A stretch of 39,976 bases of DNA from positions 1 through 39,976 of the forward strand of contig JAKAVY010000014.1 of NCBI GenBank assembly GCA_021827405.1, read 5' to 3'. The notes under the pieces were generated by a model. The model did not search any database and was not told where the DNA came from. It saw only the letters and a program-made list of their open reading frames with translations. Origin of the DNA: Thermoplasmata archaeon (GTDB lineage Archaea; Thermoplasmatota; Thermoplasmata; Lutacidiplasmatales; UBA184). Made by a program: the position numbers and the translations under genes. This document shows, one piece after another, positions 1 to 7,385 of the stretch; within the stretch, counting starts at the first letter, position 1; every line of letters starts with the position of its first letter.

Positions 1-3000
1 GGCTCCCGATACTGTTGAACCACAACGGGGCCACCGTGCCCTTCTTCGAGCTCAACTCGTTCTGGAGCTGGGTCACCTGCGCATTCAGGGTCGCGATGCT
101 CGCCGTGTCCGTGGAGATCGTCCCCTGGTCGGAGGAGATCGTGGCCTGGTCCTGCTGGATGGTCTGCTGGGCGGCCCCCAGTTGGGCTTGGAGCGCGGCC
201 AACTGCGCCTGCTCTGCCGTGGTGTTCCCCTGGCTCGTTGCGAGTTGGGCCTCCAGGTTGGCGATCTGCGCATCCAGGGAACTCACGGCCGCGTTCGCGT
301 TCGCCAGTTCCCCGGTGAGCGTGGAGACCTGCCCTTTGAGCGTGGCCACGGTGCCGGTGAGGCTGGTGACCTGGCCCTGGAGGCTGGAGACCTGGCTCTG
401 CAGTTGGGCGAGGTTCGCGTTCGCGGTGGAGAGCTCCCCTTGCAGGGTGCTCACCTGGCCCTGGAGGCTAGAGACCTGGGTGTTGAGCGAGCCGATGGTG
501 GCCTGGTCAGCGGAGATGGTGGCCTGGTCGGATGCCACCTCCCCGTTCAGCGTGTTCACCAGTTGGCTCAGGCTCGCCGCTTCGTTGTCCGCGTAGAAGC
601 TCACCGTCCGGGTCGTGGTGGCGGCGCCGGGGGCCTGCTCGGTGAAGACCACCGAGTACGATCCATCCATCAGGGTGGCCGTGTTCAGGGTGTAGCTCCC
701 GGAGATGCCATTGGCGAGGACCTCGGTCCCTCCGCCCCAGACCAGGGTGAGCGTCCCGGTCGCTCCGGGGTAGCTCGTCCCGGCGAAGGTGAAGGTGTCG
801 GCTCCGGTCACGGTCTGGCTCCCCGCGCTCGAGCTCAGGCTGGCAGGCAAGAAGACGGTGGGGTCCTGCCAGTACATCGGGTACTCCACGTGCGGGATGG
901 CAAAGCTAAAGCAAAACCCGAAGAAGCAGAACGAGTAGCTGAACGAGACATCGTTCGTTCCGCCCGCCACTTCGCTCACAACGATGGGTCCTGTCAACCC
1001 CGCCGTACTCAGGTTCACCGGTAGCGTGCCGTTCGTCACCCCGCTCTCCCAGATCCCGGGATTGATGACCCCCAGAGGGTACTCGTAGGTGGTCGGGGCC
1101 GCCGTGTCGTAGTACGGCGAGCATCCCGGGAGCATCTGCGTGTTCGGGGGCTGGGCAAACCCGTAGAACGTGGGGGCTCCGCCGAGGAAGGCGCCCGGCA
1201 GGCCACAGGTGTAGTTCACGTACTGGCCCGGGGAACTCCCGATGGAGACGTTCACGAAGTCCACGTACTTCATTCCCGCGAAGGAGAGGTCGCCCACCAC
1301 CGCGCCTCCGCTCGAGGTGGCGTCCAAGGCGAGGTTCTGCGTGTAGAACGACCCGCTCTGGGGCTCCTCGAAGACGGTCACGGTGTTGGAGACCATTCCG
1401 TCGTAGGTGGCGGTCAGTTGGTAGACGTCGGTGAACAGCGGCCCGTTGTTCTCGGCGGTGAAACCGTCGATCCAGTAGACCGCCTCGCCTCGGGTGTCCG
1501 AGATGGTCTGCCCGATGGTGACCCCCGGGGCGTAGGACGCGGGGGGCAGGGTGGGGTCCAAGAGCCCGTACTGGCTCTGCACCGCTACTTGGCTCACTAC
1601 GGCGCCTGAGACCGGCATGCCATTCAGGTACACCTGGGAGTGACCGAACAGGTTGTAGAACCCGACGGTGGTGGTGGTGAAGGTTGTGGTCTCCGCGACC
1701 GCGGTCTGGCAGTTCCCGTAGGGGTCCACCACGCAGAGGGTCAGCGTTCCCGTCGGCGTCGGTTGCGCCACCGCATAGGAATCAAAGGCCCACTGGGCAT
1801 TGGATCCCCCTACGAGGGAGGTGACCAGGAAGTACCCGTAGGTGGTGGCCGCATCCCCTCCCGGCGATTCCCCGCTCGTGGGGGTGTAGGAGAATGTGCC
1901 GGCCGAGCCGGTCTGTAGGGTCGTGATGGTCCCTCCGCCGTACATCCCGCCACTGGCCTGCCCGGAATATGCCTCCACGTTGTATATCCCACCCTGACCG
2001 CTCTGGTCCAACACTTTCAACGTGTAGGTGGACCCGGCGGTGAGGGTGTTGAACGGCATCCAGCCCGACGAGGTCTTGACGAGGAGGGAGAAGGCCGGGT
2101 TCATCAACGTGTGGCCGGGAAGGCCGCTCTGGCCGACCAAGGCTTGGTCGAGCAGGTCGACCAGCGGGATCCCCAGTCCCTGGAGGTAGTTCCACCCACT
2201 CCCGGCGGGGTTGCCGAGGCTCGGGAACCACAAAGGTTGCACCGGGGCGCTGGGGGTCTCGATGGAAAGGTTGTAGTAGTACCAAGTGAACGAGTTCGCC
2301 GGGTACGAGTCGAAGCTGTTGCTGACCGCCTGCATCGGGAGGTAGGGGTTCGTCGACACCCCGCCGGCGCCCGCCTCATAGGCGTTATGGGCAGCGTAGA
2401 GCAGGGGGTTGATGTCTCCCATCTTCGGGTTGCCGAACGCCACGTTGGCCTGTTCCTCGATGAGCGCCCACTCGCCCGCCGTCGTCGGCGTGGCGAAGGA
2501 GGTCCCGCCGTAGAACAGGTTCCAAGTGCCGAAGGCGTACACGGTCATGTTGAAGGCCGCGCTCCCGGAGATCACCGGATCGATCTTCGCCGCGGTGGAG
2601 TAGGTGTCGAGGGCGTTCTGCCACCACGGTTGGGTCTCGGTGAGGGACTGCCCAAAGCCTCCCCCGGTAATGCCCCGGTACGTCCCTCCGAGGCCGAACC
2701 CGTAGGACCAGTAGGCGGTACCGCCGATCCCGCTCCCCTCGGCCCAGTACGCGGTCCCGATGGCACCGAAGCAGAACCCGAAGAAGAAGAACCCGTCACA
2801 ATAGGTGAACGAGTTCGAGGTCACCGGGAACTCCGACGAGCCGGACTCCGCCGTCACTTGCGCTCCCCCCACGGAGGTGGCGCCGGGCGAATCTGCGGGC
2901 ATGAAGTCGTTCACTTCTGCGTAGACTCCTCCGCCATCCCCGGAGGCGAAGAAGTTCGTGACCCCCACAGAGTTCAGCAGTTCGAGCTCTTGGTCCTCCA

Positions 3001-4564
3001 CCGTGATGTACATGGGGCTTCCGTCAAAATATGTGTACTCTTCGCCGGAGCCGTAGCTGTTCGAGGTGATCGTGACCGAGCAGGCGCCACCGGACGCCGC
3101 GCCTTCCACCACGTACAGCCCCGCCGTGTTAAGCACCGAACTCGTCGGGCAAACGCCGCCCGTGGACCCCAAGGAGAGGTACTGGGCGATGTCGCCGTAG
3201 GCCTGGTCGAAGGACGAGAAGTAACCGGGATACGGGATACCGATGACGTCGATGTGAGCGCCGGGGGCCATGGCCGCGGCGTACTCGACGTCCAGCTCCG
3301 TCTCCAAGGTCCAGCCGGCGAACTCCCCGTTGAGAATGCAATTGTTCAGGTTGTTGTTCGGGAAGAAAGCGAACGGCGTGTTCACGGCGATCTGGGTGAG
3401 CCGGTTCATCAACTGGCTGGAACTCCCGAAGGCCTGCGCGGACCATGCCGCGAAGTCGCTGGGCAGGCCACAACCCACCTCGACGACCGCGATGGTGATC
3501 CCCTGGCCCTGATCCGGCTCGGAGGCAATGGTAGTGTTCCCGAACCAGAGGTTGTGGGCCCCGGAAATCGCCGGCATGGTGGACGGGAAGAGGAACTGGT
3601 AGTTTCCACAGAGGCCGTCGAAGCTGCAGGTGAAACCAAGTGGCGAGAAGTTCGTCCAGAGGAAGTTCCCCGCGCTGTCTGCTTGGATGGTGTCCAGGAC
3701 CGAGTTGCAAGAGCCAAAGACCCCGAAGGCACAGGTCTGTGCCGATGAGGGGACGGTGGTGTTCGTAAGGTTTCCGGGAGTGGCCGGCTGGGCGGGAATG
3801 TACCCGGGGTACATGTTCAGGGGCATGGCCACATTCGGTTGGGCGGCCATCCCGTCAAGCCCCGCGATCCCGTTCACCGCGTAGGCCAGTCCCGCAGGCA
3901 ACTGGGCCGGGGCAGAATTGGCGTAGAAGACCGGGCCGCTCTCGGTGGTCCCCGCCACCCCGCTGGCATTCCCGAAGGTCGGGTTCCAGGACCCGGCAGA
4001 CTGGTATTGGGCCTGATAGGCATCCATCCCGGTGTGGAAGGCCGCCGAGATCTGCCCCACGGTCCCTGTGACGGTGAGCGTCAGGTCCGTGCTGCTCGTC
4101 TGGACGGAAAGCCCAAACCCCTCAAAATAGGAAACGGCCGAGGGATAGGCGCTGTTGCCATACTCACTGCCCAAGGTGGACGCCGTCAGGAACTGCCGGT
4201 ACTCGGGGCTCGCTGGGTTGTTCAGGTTGTTGACGAGGGCGGTCAAGCTCGCCGAGGGTCTCAGGGTGACCGTTACCGAGTCCGGTGCCTTCGCGTTATA
4301 CTTCGCGGGGACCGGGACCACAGTCGTGGTCCCCAAAGGGGTAGGGTTCGAGGGATTCAGGTTGCTCGCCGACCCTGGCACCGAGGTGAGGGGTCCTGAG
4401 GCCTTGGGGGCGGACAGAAGCCCTGTCGGCCCCGCGGGGGCCCCGGCGCTGGCCGCAGGGGCCTGAGGGAGGAAGGCCACCAGGCTCGCCGCGGTGCTCA
4501 AGACCATGACCAAGGCCACTAGGATGGCGACAAGGGCGTTCCGACTCCACGGACGTTCTCTCAT
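1..4564 (-). CDS. Secreted S53 (kumamolisin/sedolisin-type) serine-carboxyl endopeptidase with C-terminal coiled coil, 3' end outside window
   Basis: Acid-acting extracellular endopeptidase by family. The reading frame is open from ATG 4564 to the window edge (1,521 codons). Residues 1-34 form a signal peptide (basic MRERPWSRN, then a hydrophobic stretch). The propeptide carries the pro-kumamolisin hallmark NPASPEYRQFLT. The catalytic residues of the family are all visible: E421 and D425 (ETELD), the oxyanion Asp D543 (ASGDGG) and nucleophile S689 (GGTSFATP), followed by GDINPLLY, the usual Ca2+-site segment. After the protease come Ig-like Thr/Ser-rich segments. Residues about 1326-1507 are a nearly uninterrupted heptad coiled coil built on repeats such as SSLQGQVSTLQGEL. 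The protein is more than twice the usual family length. In-frame ATGs at 4600 and 4603 are alternative starts; 4564 was chosen for its clean signal peptide and the distance to the TATA-like box. A membrane anchor probably follows beyond the window, but this is inference. Confidence 0.93.
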   Translation of the reverse strand, partial: MRERPWSRNALVAILVALVMVLSTAASLVAFLPQAPAASAGAPAGPTGLLSAPKASGPLTSVPGSASNLNPSNPTPLGTTTVVPVPAKYNAKAPDSVTVTLRPSASLTALVNNLNNPASPEYRQFLTASTLGSEYGNSAYPSAVSYFEGFGLSVQTSSTDLTLTVTGTVGQISAAFHTGMDAYQAQYQSAGSWNPTFGNASGVAGTTESGPVFYANSAPAQLPAGLAYAVNGIAGLDGMAAQPNVAMPLNMYPGYIPAQPATPGNLTNTTVPSSAQTCAFGVFGSCNSVLDTIQADSAGNFLWTNFSPLGFTCSFDGLCGNYQFLFPSTMPAISGAHNLWFGNTTIASEPDQGQGITIAVVEVGCGLPSDFAAWSAQAFGSSSQLMNRLTQIAVNTPFAFFPNNNLNNCILNGEFAGWTLETELDVEYAAAMAPGAHIDVIGIPYPGYFSSFDQAYGDIAQYLSLGSTGGVCPTSSVLNTAGLYVVEGAASGGACSVTITSNSYGSGEEYTYFDGSPMYITVEDQELELLNSVGVTNFFASGDGGGVYAEVNDFMPADSPGATSVGGAQVTAESGSSEFPVTSNSFTYCDGFFFFGFCFGAIGTAYWAEGSGIGGTAYWSYGFGLGGTYRGITGGGFGQSLTETQPWWQNALDTYSTAAKIDPVISGSAAFNMTVYAFGTWNLFYGGTSFATPTTAGEWALIEEQANVAFGNPKMGDINPLLYAAHNAYEAGAGGVSTNPYLPMQAVSNSFDSYPANSFTWYYYNLSIETPSAPVQPLWFPSLGNPAGSGWNYLQGLGIPLVDLLDQALVGQSGLPGHTLMNPAFSLLVKTSSGWMPFNTLTAGSTYTLKVLDQSGQGGIYNVEAYSGQASGGMYGGGTITTLQTGSAGTFSYTPTSGESPGGDAATTYGYFLVTSLVGGSNAQWAFDSYAVAQPTPTGTLTLCVVDPYGNCQTAVAETTTFTTTTVGFYNLFGHSQVYLNGMPVSGAVVSQVAVQSQYGLLDPTLPPASYAPGVTIGQTISDTRGEAVYWIDGFTAENNGPLFTDVYQLTATYDGMVSNTVTVFEEPQSGSFYTQNLALDATSSGGAVVGDLSFAGMKYVDFVNVSIGSSPGQYVNYTCGLPGAFLGGAPTFYGFAQPPNTQMLPGCSPYYDTAAPTTYEYPLGVINPGIWESGVTNGTLPVNLSTAGLTGPIVVSEVAGGTNDVSFSYSFCFFGFCFSFAIPHVEYPMYWQDPTVFLPASLSSSAGSQTVTGADTFTFAGTSYPGATGTLTLVWGGGTEVLANGISGSYTLNTATLMDGSYSVVFTEQAPGAATTTRTVSFYADNEAASLSQLVNTLNGEVASDQATISADQATIGSLNTQVSSLQGQVSTLQGELSTANANLAQLQSQVSSLQGQVTSLTGTVATLKGQVSTLTGELANANAAVSSLDAQIANLEAQLATSQGNTTAEQAQLAALQAQLGAAQQTIQQDQATISSDQGTISTDTASIATLNAQVTQLQNELSSKKGTVAPLWFNSIGS

Positions 4565-4611
4565 AGGTTCTCGCTGGCCCCCTGGGGGGCCCTGGGGCAT
4601 CATCGTACACC

Positions 4612-4623
4612 AACATAAATGTT
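4612..4623 (-). promoter_or_regulatory. TATA-like box for the S53 protease gene
   Basis: AACATAAATGTT is the only AT-rich patch upstream of the protease gene in a GC-rich context and is nearly palindromic. Its centre lies about 54 bases before ATG 4564, so transcription would start near 4591 and leave a leader of about 26 bases. If ATG 4600/4603 is used, the box would be unusually close. Confidence 0.5.
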
Positions 4624-5006
4624 TGTGTGCCCGTTCATGCCGGTGTAATTGCGTGGGACTTGAGCCGCGCACGCGTGCGAACGAGGAAGGGACCGGGGAA
4701 AGAGCCTGACCCGCAAGGGGGCCCTGCCCAGGCGGCGCGACCCCGTTGTCCTTCCCGGGACGGGCCCGCGACCGATCCGTTGGGGGCTGTTAGCGCCCAG
4801 CTGCGACCCACGGGGAGCCCCAGGTGGAGCGGGGGGGAATCGGGGGAGTCGGGACGGGGGTGGCCCCGGATGAGCTTCCATGCTGGGTGGTAGGAACGCC
4901 GGCGACGCCCGATGGCCGGGGGTCCTTTCCCCTTGATCGGAGCGGTGACCCGTTTCCCAGACCCATGCGGCGAGAGCCACTTTTTGGTGGCTGCGTTGTC
5001 CTCTCG
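4624..5006. other. Intergenic region between divergent protease and copper genes
   Basis: About 380 bases without a convincing gene. Open frames on both strands here have arginine/proline-rich compositions typical of frame shadows in GC-rich DNA. I looked for tRNA-like TPsiC sequences and SRP or RNase P RNA motifs and saw none I could defend. The only structure noted is the inverted repeat at 4975-4992. Confidence 0.5.
4975..4992. repeat. Short inverted repeat upstream of the copper promoter
   Basis: AGCCAC, a six-base spacer TTTTTG, then GTGGCT: a perfect 6-bp dyad about 15 bases before the TATA-like element of the copper operon. It shares a CCAC...GTGG outer signature with the dyad at 5030-5049, although with different inner spacing. 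It could be a second operator half or chance. Confidence 0.35.
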
Positions 5007-5049
5007 TCTATAGGAAAGCGTCAAGCCGTCCACCGGGGTCTTCCGGTGG
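5007..5049 (+). promoter_or_regulatory. Promoter and operator-like dyad of the copper (YHS-ATPase) operon
   Basis: A TATA-like TCTATAGG lies at about 5007-5014. A perfect 7-bp dyad, CCACCGG-GGTCTT-CCGGTGG, fills 5030-5049 and ends next to the first possible GTG codon. Its centre is about 29 bases after the TATA-like box, where transcription should begin. That geometry suits a repressor that blocks initiation, for example a copper-responsive regulator. No regulator gene is nearby. A leader hairpin is the alternative reading. Confidence 0.5.
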
Positions 5050-5058
5050 GTGAGACCC

Positions 5059-5199
5059 GTGAAGGTGAAGGACCCGGTCTGCGGGATGACAGTAGAGAGC
5101 GAGAAGGCGCCCGCCAAGGGGACGTACCAGGGCCAGACGGTCTACTTCTGCAGCGAGAGCTGCCGGAAGACCTACGAGGCCCGGCTCAAGAAGCCCTGA
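5059..5199 (+). CDS. Small YHS-domain metal-binding protein (probable copper chaperone/sensor)
   Basis: This 46-residue protein is nothing but one YHS domain. It has DPVCGM at residues 5-10 and YFCSESC at 29-35, giving C8, C31 and C35 as metal ligands. It is a near copy of the N-terminal YHS domain of the ATPase encoded 21 bases downstream, so the two are surely one operon. By context it delivers or buffers Cu+ for export; this role is inferred. Start choice is uncertain among GTG 5050, 5059 and 5065; 5059 gives the usual short lead before DPVCGM. An in-frame stop at 5011 rules out a longer protein. Confidence 0.85.
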   Translation: MKVKDPVCGMTVESEKAPAKGTYQGQTVYFCSESCRKTYEARLKKP

Positions 5200-5220
5200 G
5201 CGGCCCCCACGGTCCTCCCG

Positions 5221-7293
5221 ATGCCCACCGACCCCGTCTGCGGCATGGCCGTGGACGAACGCAGCGCGGAACTGACCCTGGTACGGGAGAACCGGACCTA
5301 CTACTTCTGCTCCACCTCCTGCCTGGAGGAGTTCTCGGCCCCCGAACGCCAGCTCGCCCGGCTCCGCTGGCGTCTCGCGGTGGCCTGGCCGCTCTCCATC
5401 GTCATTCTCCTCCTCACCTACGCCTTCCACCTCCCGGGGTGGCCCTACCTCGCCTTCGCCCTGGCCACGGCGGTCCAGTTCTACCCCGGGCTGCAGTTCT
5501 ACCGGGGCACCTGGGACGCCTTCCAGAGCCGCCTCTGGAACATGGACGTCCTCATCGCGGTGGGGACCACCGTGGCCTACGGCTACAGTAGCGTCGTGGT
5601 CTGGTTCCCCGGCCACCTCCCCGCGGAGTACTACTTCGACGCCTCGGCGTTCATCGTCACCCTCATCCTCACCGGGAACTATCTCGAACACCTGACCCGG
5701 GAACGCTCCCGGGGGGCCCTGCGGGAACTTCAGCAGCTCCTGCCCACCACCGCCCGGGTGCTCCGGGACGGGACGGAGGTGGAGGTCCCGGTCTCCGAGG
5801 TGCGAGCCGGGGAGCTCTTCCGGGTCCGCCCCGGGGCCCGGGTCCCCGCGGATGGGCGGATCCGGGAAGGACGCTCCACCCTGGTCGAGGCGCTCCTTAC
5901 CGGGGAGGGACTGCCGGTGGAAAGAGGCCCCGGGGACCGGGTCCTGGCCGGGACCATCAACGGGGACGGTCTCCTCACGGTGGAGGCCACCCAGGTCGGC
6001 CAGGACACCCTCCTCGCCCAGGTCGGGCAACTGGTGACCGAGGCAGAGCTCAGCCGGGTGCCGCTCAAGCAGCTGGCCGACCGCATCGCGGCGGTCTTCG
6101 TTCCTGTGGTGCTCGCCCTCGCCGTGGCCGCCTCCGTGGCCTGGTTCCTCGTCGGGGCCGGCCTCACGGTCACCTTGCTCGTCTTCGTCTCGGTGGCGAT
6201 CACGGCCTGCCCCTGCGCCTTCGGGATCGCCACGCCGGCCGCCCTGGTCGTGGGGACCGGCCGGGCGGCGGAGGAGGGGATCCTGTTCAAGGGCCGGGAC
6301 TCGCTGGAACGGGCGAGCCAGATCGACCTCGTCCTCACGGACAAGACCGGCACCCTCACCCGAGGGAAGCCCACCCTCACCGACGTGCTTCCCGTCCCCG
6401 GGGAGTCGGCCGACCACCTGCTGGCGCTCGCGGCCGGGCTGGAATCCGGCTCCGGTCATCCCTTGGCCCGGGCGGTGGTGGAGGAGGCCCGGAGGAGGAA
6501 GGTAGCCCCCCTCCCCTTCACCCAGATGGAGGAGGTGCCCGGCCAGGGGGTCGAAGGGCGTCTCGGGGAGAAGCGCTTCCGGCTCCTGCGAGCGGGCACA
6601 CCCCCGGAGGGCTCCGGCTCGCTGGGCCCCCTCTCCGGGGAGCGGGCCCGACTGGAAGGCCTGGGAAGGACCGGGTCGGTGCTCTTCGACGGGGACCGCC
6701 CCCTCGGTCTCCTGGGCTTCGCAGACGAGATCGCCCCCGGGGTCGCCGAGGCGGTCCAGGCGCTGGAACGGGACGGCCTCCGGGTGGTGATGGCCACGGG
6801 CGATCACGAGGCGGCCGCCCTCGCGGTGGCCCGGGCGGCCGGGATCCCCGAGGTCCACGCCGGGCTCACCCCCTCGGAGAAGATGGACCTGCTGCGCCGG
6901 CTGCAGAAGGAGGGCCACCAGGTCGCCTACGTGGGCGACGGCATCAACGACGCCCCGGCCCTCGCGGCCGCGGACCTGGGCATCGCCATCGGGGCGGGCA
7001 CCGACGTGGCGAAGGAGGCGGGCGGGGTCGTCCTGATGCGCTCCGACTTCCGCGGCGTCGCCCTCGCGCTTCGGACGGGTCGCCGGACCGTGGCCAAGGT
7101 CCGGGGAAACCTCACCTGGGCGCTGGGCTACAACGCCGTCCTGCTTCCCATCGCTGCCGGGGCGCTCGTGCCGGTCTTCGGGCTGGGGATCTACAACGTC
7201 CTTCCCATCACGGGGGCGCTCGCCATGGGAGTCTCCTCCACCACCGTGGTGCTGAACTCGCTCTCCCTGCGCTTCCTCTCCTTATCCCGCTGA
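5221..7293 (+). CDS. copA: Cu+-exporting P1B-type ATPase with N-terminal YHS domain
   Basis: Membrane pump that couples ATP hydrolysis to export of Cu+ from the cytoplasm. Residues 1-45 are a YHS domain (DPVCGM; C7, C30, C34) in place of the usual HMA domains, which explains the 690-residue length. The core is complete: membrane helices from residue 55, actuator loop with LTGEG, the intramembrane metal site CPC at 330-332, phosphorylated D374 in DKTGTLT, an SGHPLA nucleotide-binding HP motif, and GDGINDAPAL. The last helices carry YN and MGVSS, the further Cu+ ligands of subgroup P1B-1, so copper or silver is more likely than zinc. It follows the YHS mini-gene closely. Confidence 0.94.
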   Translation: MPTDPVCGMAVDERSAELTLVRENRTYYFCSTSCLEEFSAPERQLARLRWRLAVAWPLSIVILLLTYAFHLPGWPYLAFALATAVQFYPGLQFYRGTWDAFQSRLWNMDVLIAVGTTVAYGYSSVVVWFPGHLPAEYYFDASAFIVTLILTGNYLEHLTRERSRGALRELQQLLPTTARVLRDGTEVEVPVSEVRAGELFRVRPGARVPADGRIREGRSTLVEALLTGEGLPVERGPGDRVLAGTINGDGLLTVEATQVGQDTLLAQVGQLVTEAELSRVPLKQLADRIAAVFVPVVLALAVAASVAWFLVGAGLTVTLLVFVSVAITACPCAFGIATPAALVVGTGRAAEEGILFKGRDSLERASQIDLVLTDKTGTLTRGKPTLTDVLPVPGESADHLLALAAGLESGSGHPLARAVVEEARRRKVAPLPFTQMEEVPGQGVEGRLGEKRFRLLRAGTPPEGSGSLGPLSGERARLEGLGRTGSVLFDGDRPLGLLGFADEIAPGVAEAVQALERDGLRVVMATGDHEAAALAVARAAGIPEVHAGLTPSEKMDLLRRLQKEGHQVAYVGDGINDAPALAAADLGIAIGAGTDVAKEAGGVVLMRSDFRGVALALRTGRRTVAKVRGNLTWALGYNAVLLPIAAGALVPVFGLGIYNVLPITGALAMGVSSTTVVLNSLSLRFLSLSR

Positions 7294-7351
7294 TCCGGCC
7301 TCCGATGGGAACGGGCCTCCCGGAGGACCCCTCCACGTCCCGGTCCCTCCG

Positions 7352-7360
7352 GGATAAGAA
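7352..7360 (+). promoter_or_regulatory. TATA-like box for the GH15 gene
   Basis: GGATAAGAA stands out in GC-rich surroundings and is centred about 30 bases before GTG 7386, as expected for a leaderless archaeal transcript. It argues for the shorter start of the glycoside hydrolase. Confidence 0.5.
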
Positions 7361-7385
7361 CCCCGGCGGCGTGGCCGGACGCAAC

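Noticed and set aside
2111-3748. Plus-strand 545-codon frame inside the protease gene
   Set aside because: Gly/Arg/Val-rich shadow; the minus strand carries the catalytic motifs of family S53.
4635-5117. Minus-strand 160-codon frame spanning the copper promoter
   Set aside because: It would run across the YHS start and the dyads, has Arg/Pro/Gly-rich composition and no promoter at leaderless distance.
5008-6918. Minus-strand open frame of 636 codons antisense to the copper ATPase
   Set aside because: Low-complexity Gly/Glu/Arg/Pro sequence without family features, opposite a complete P1B ATPase.
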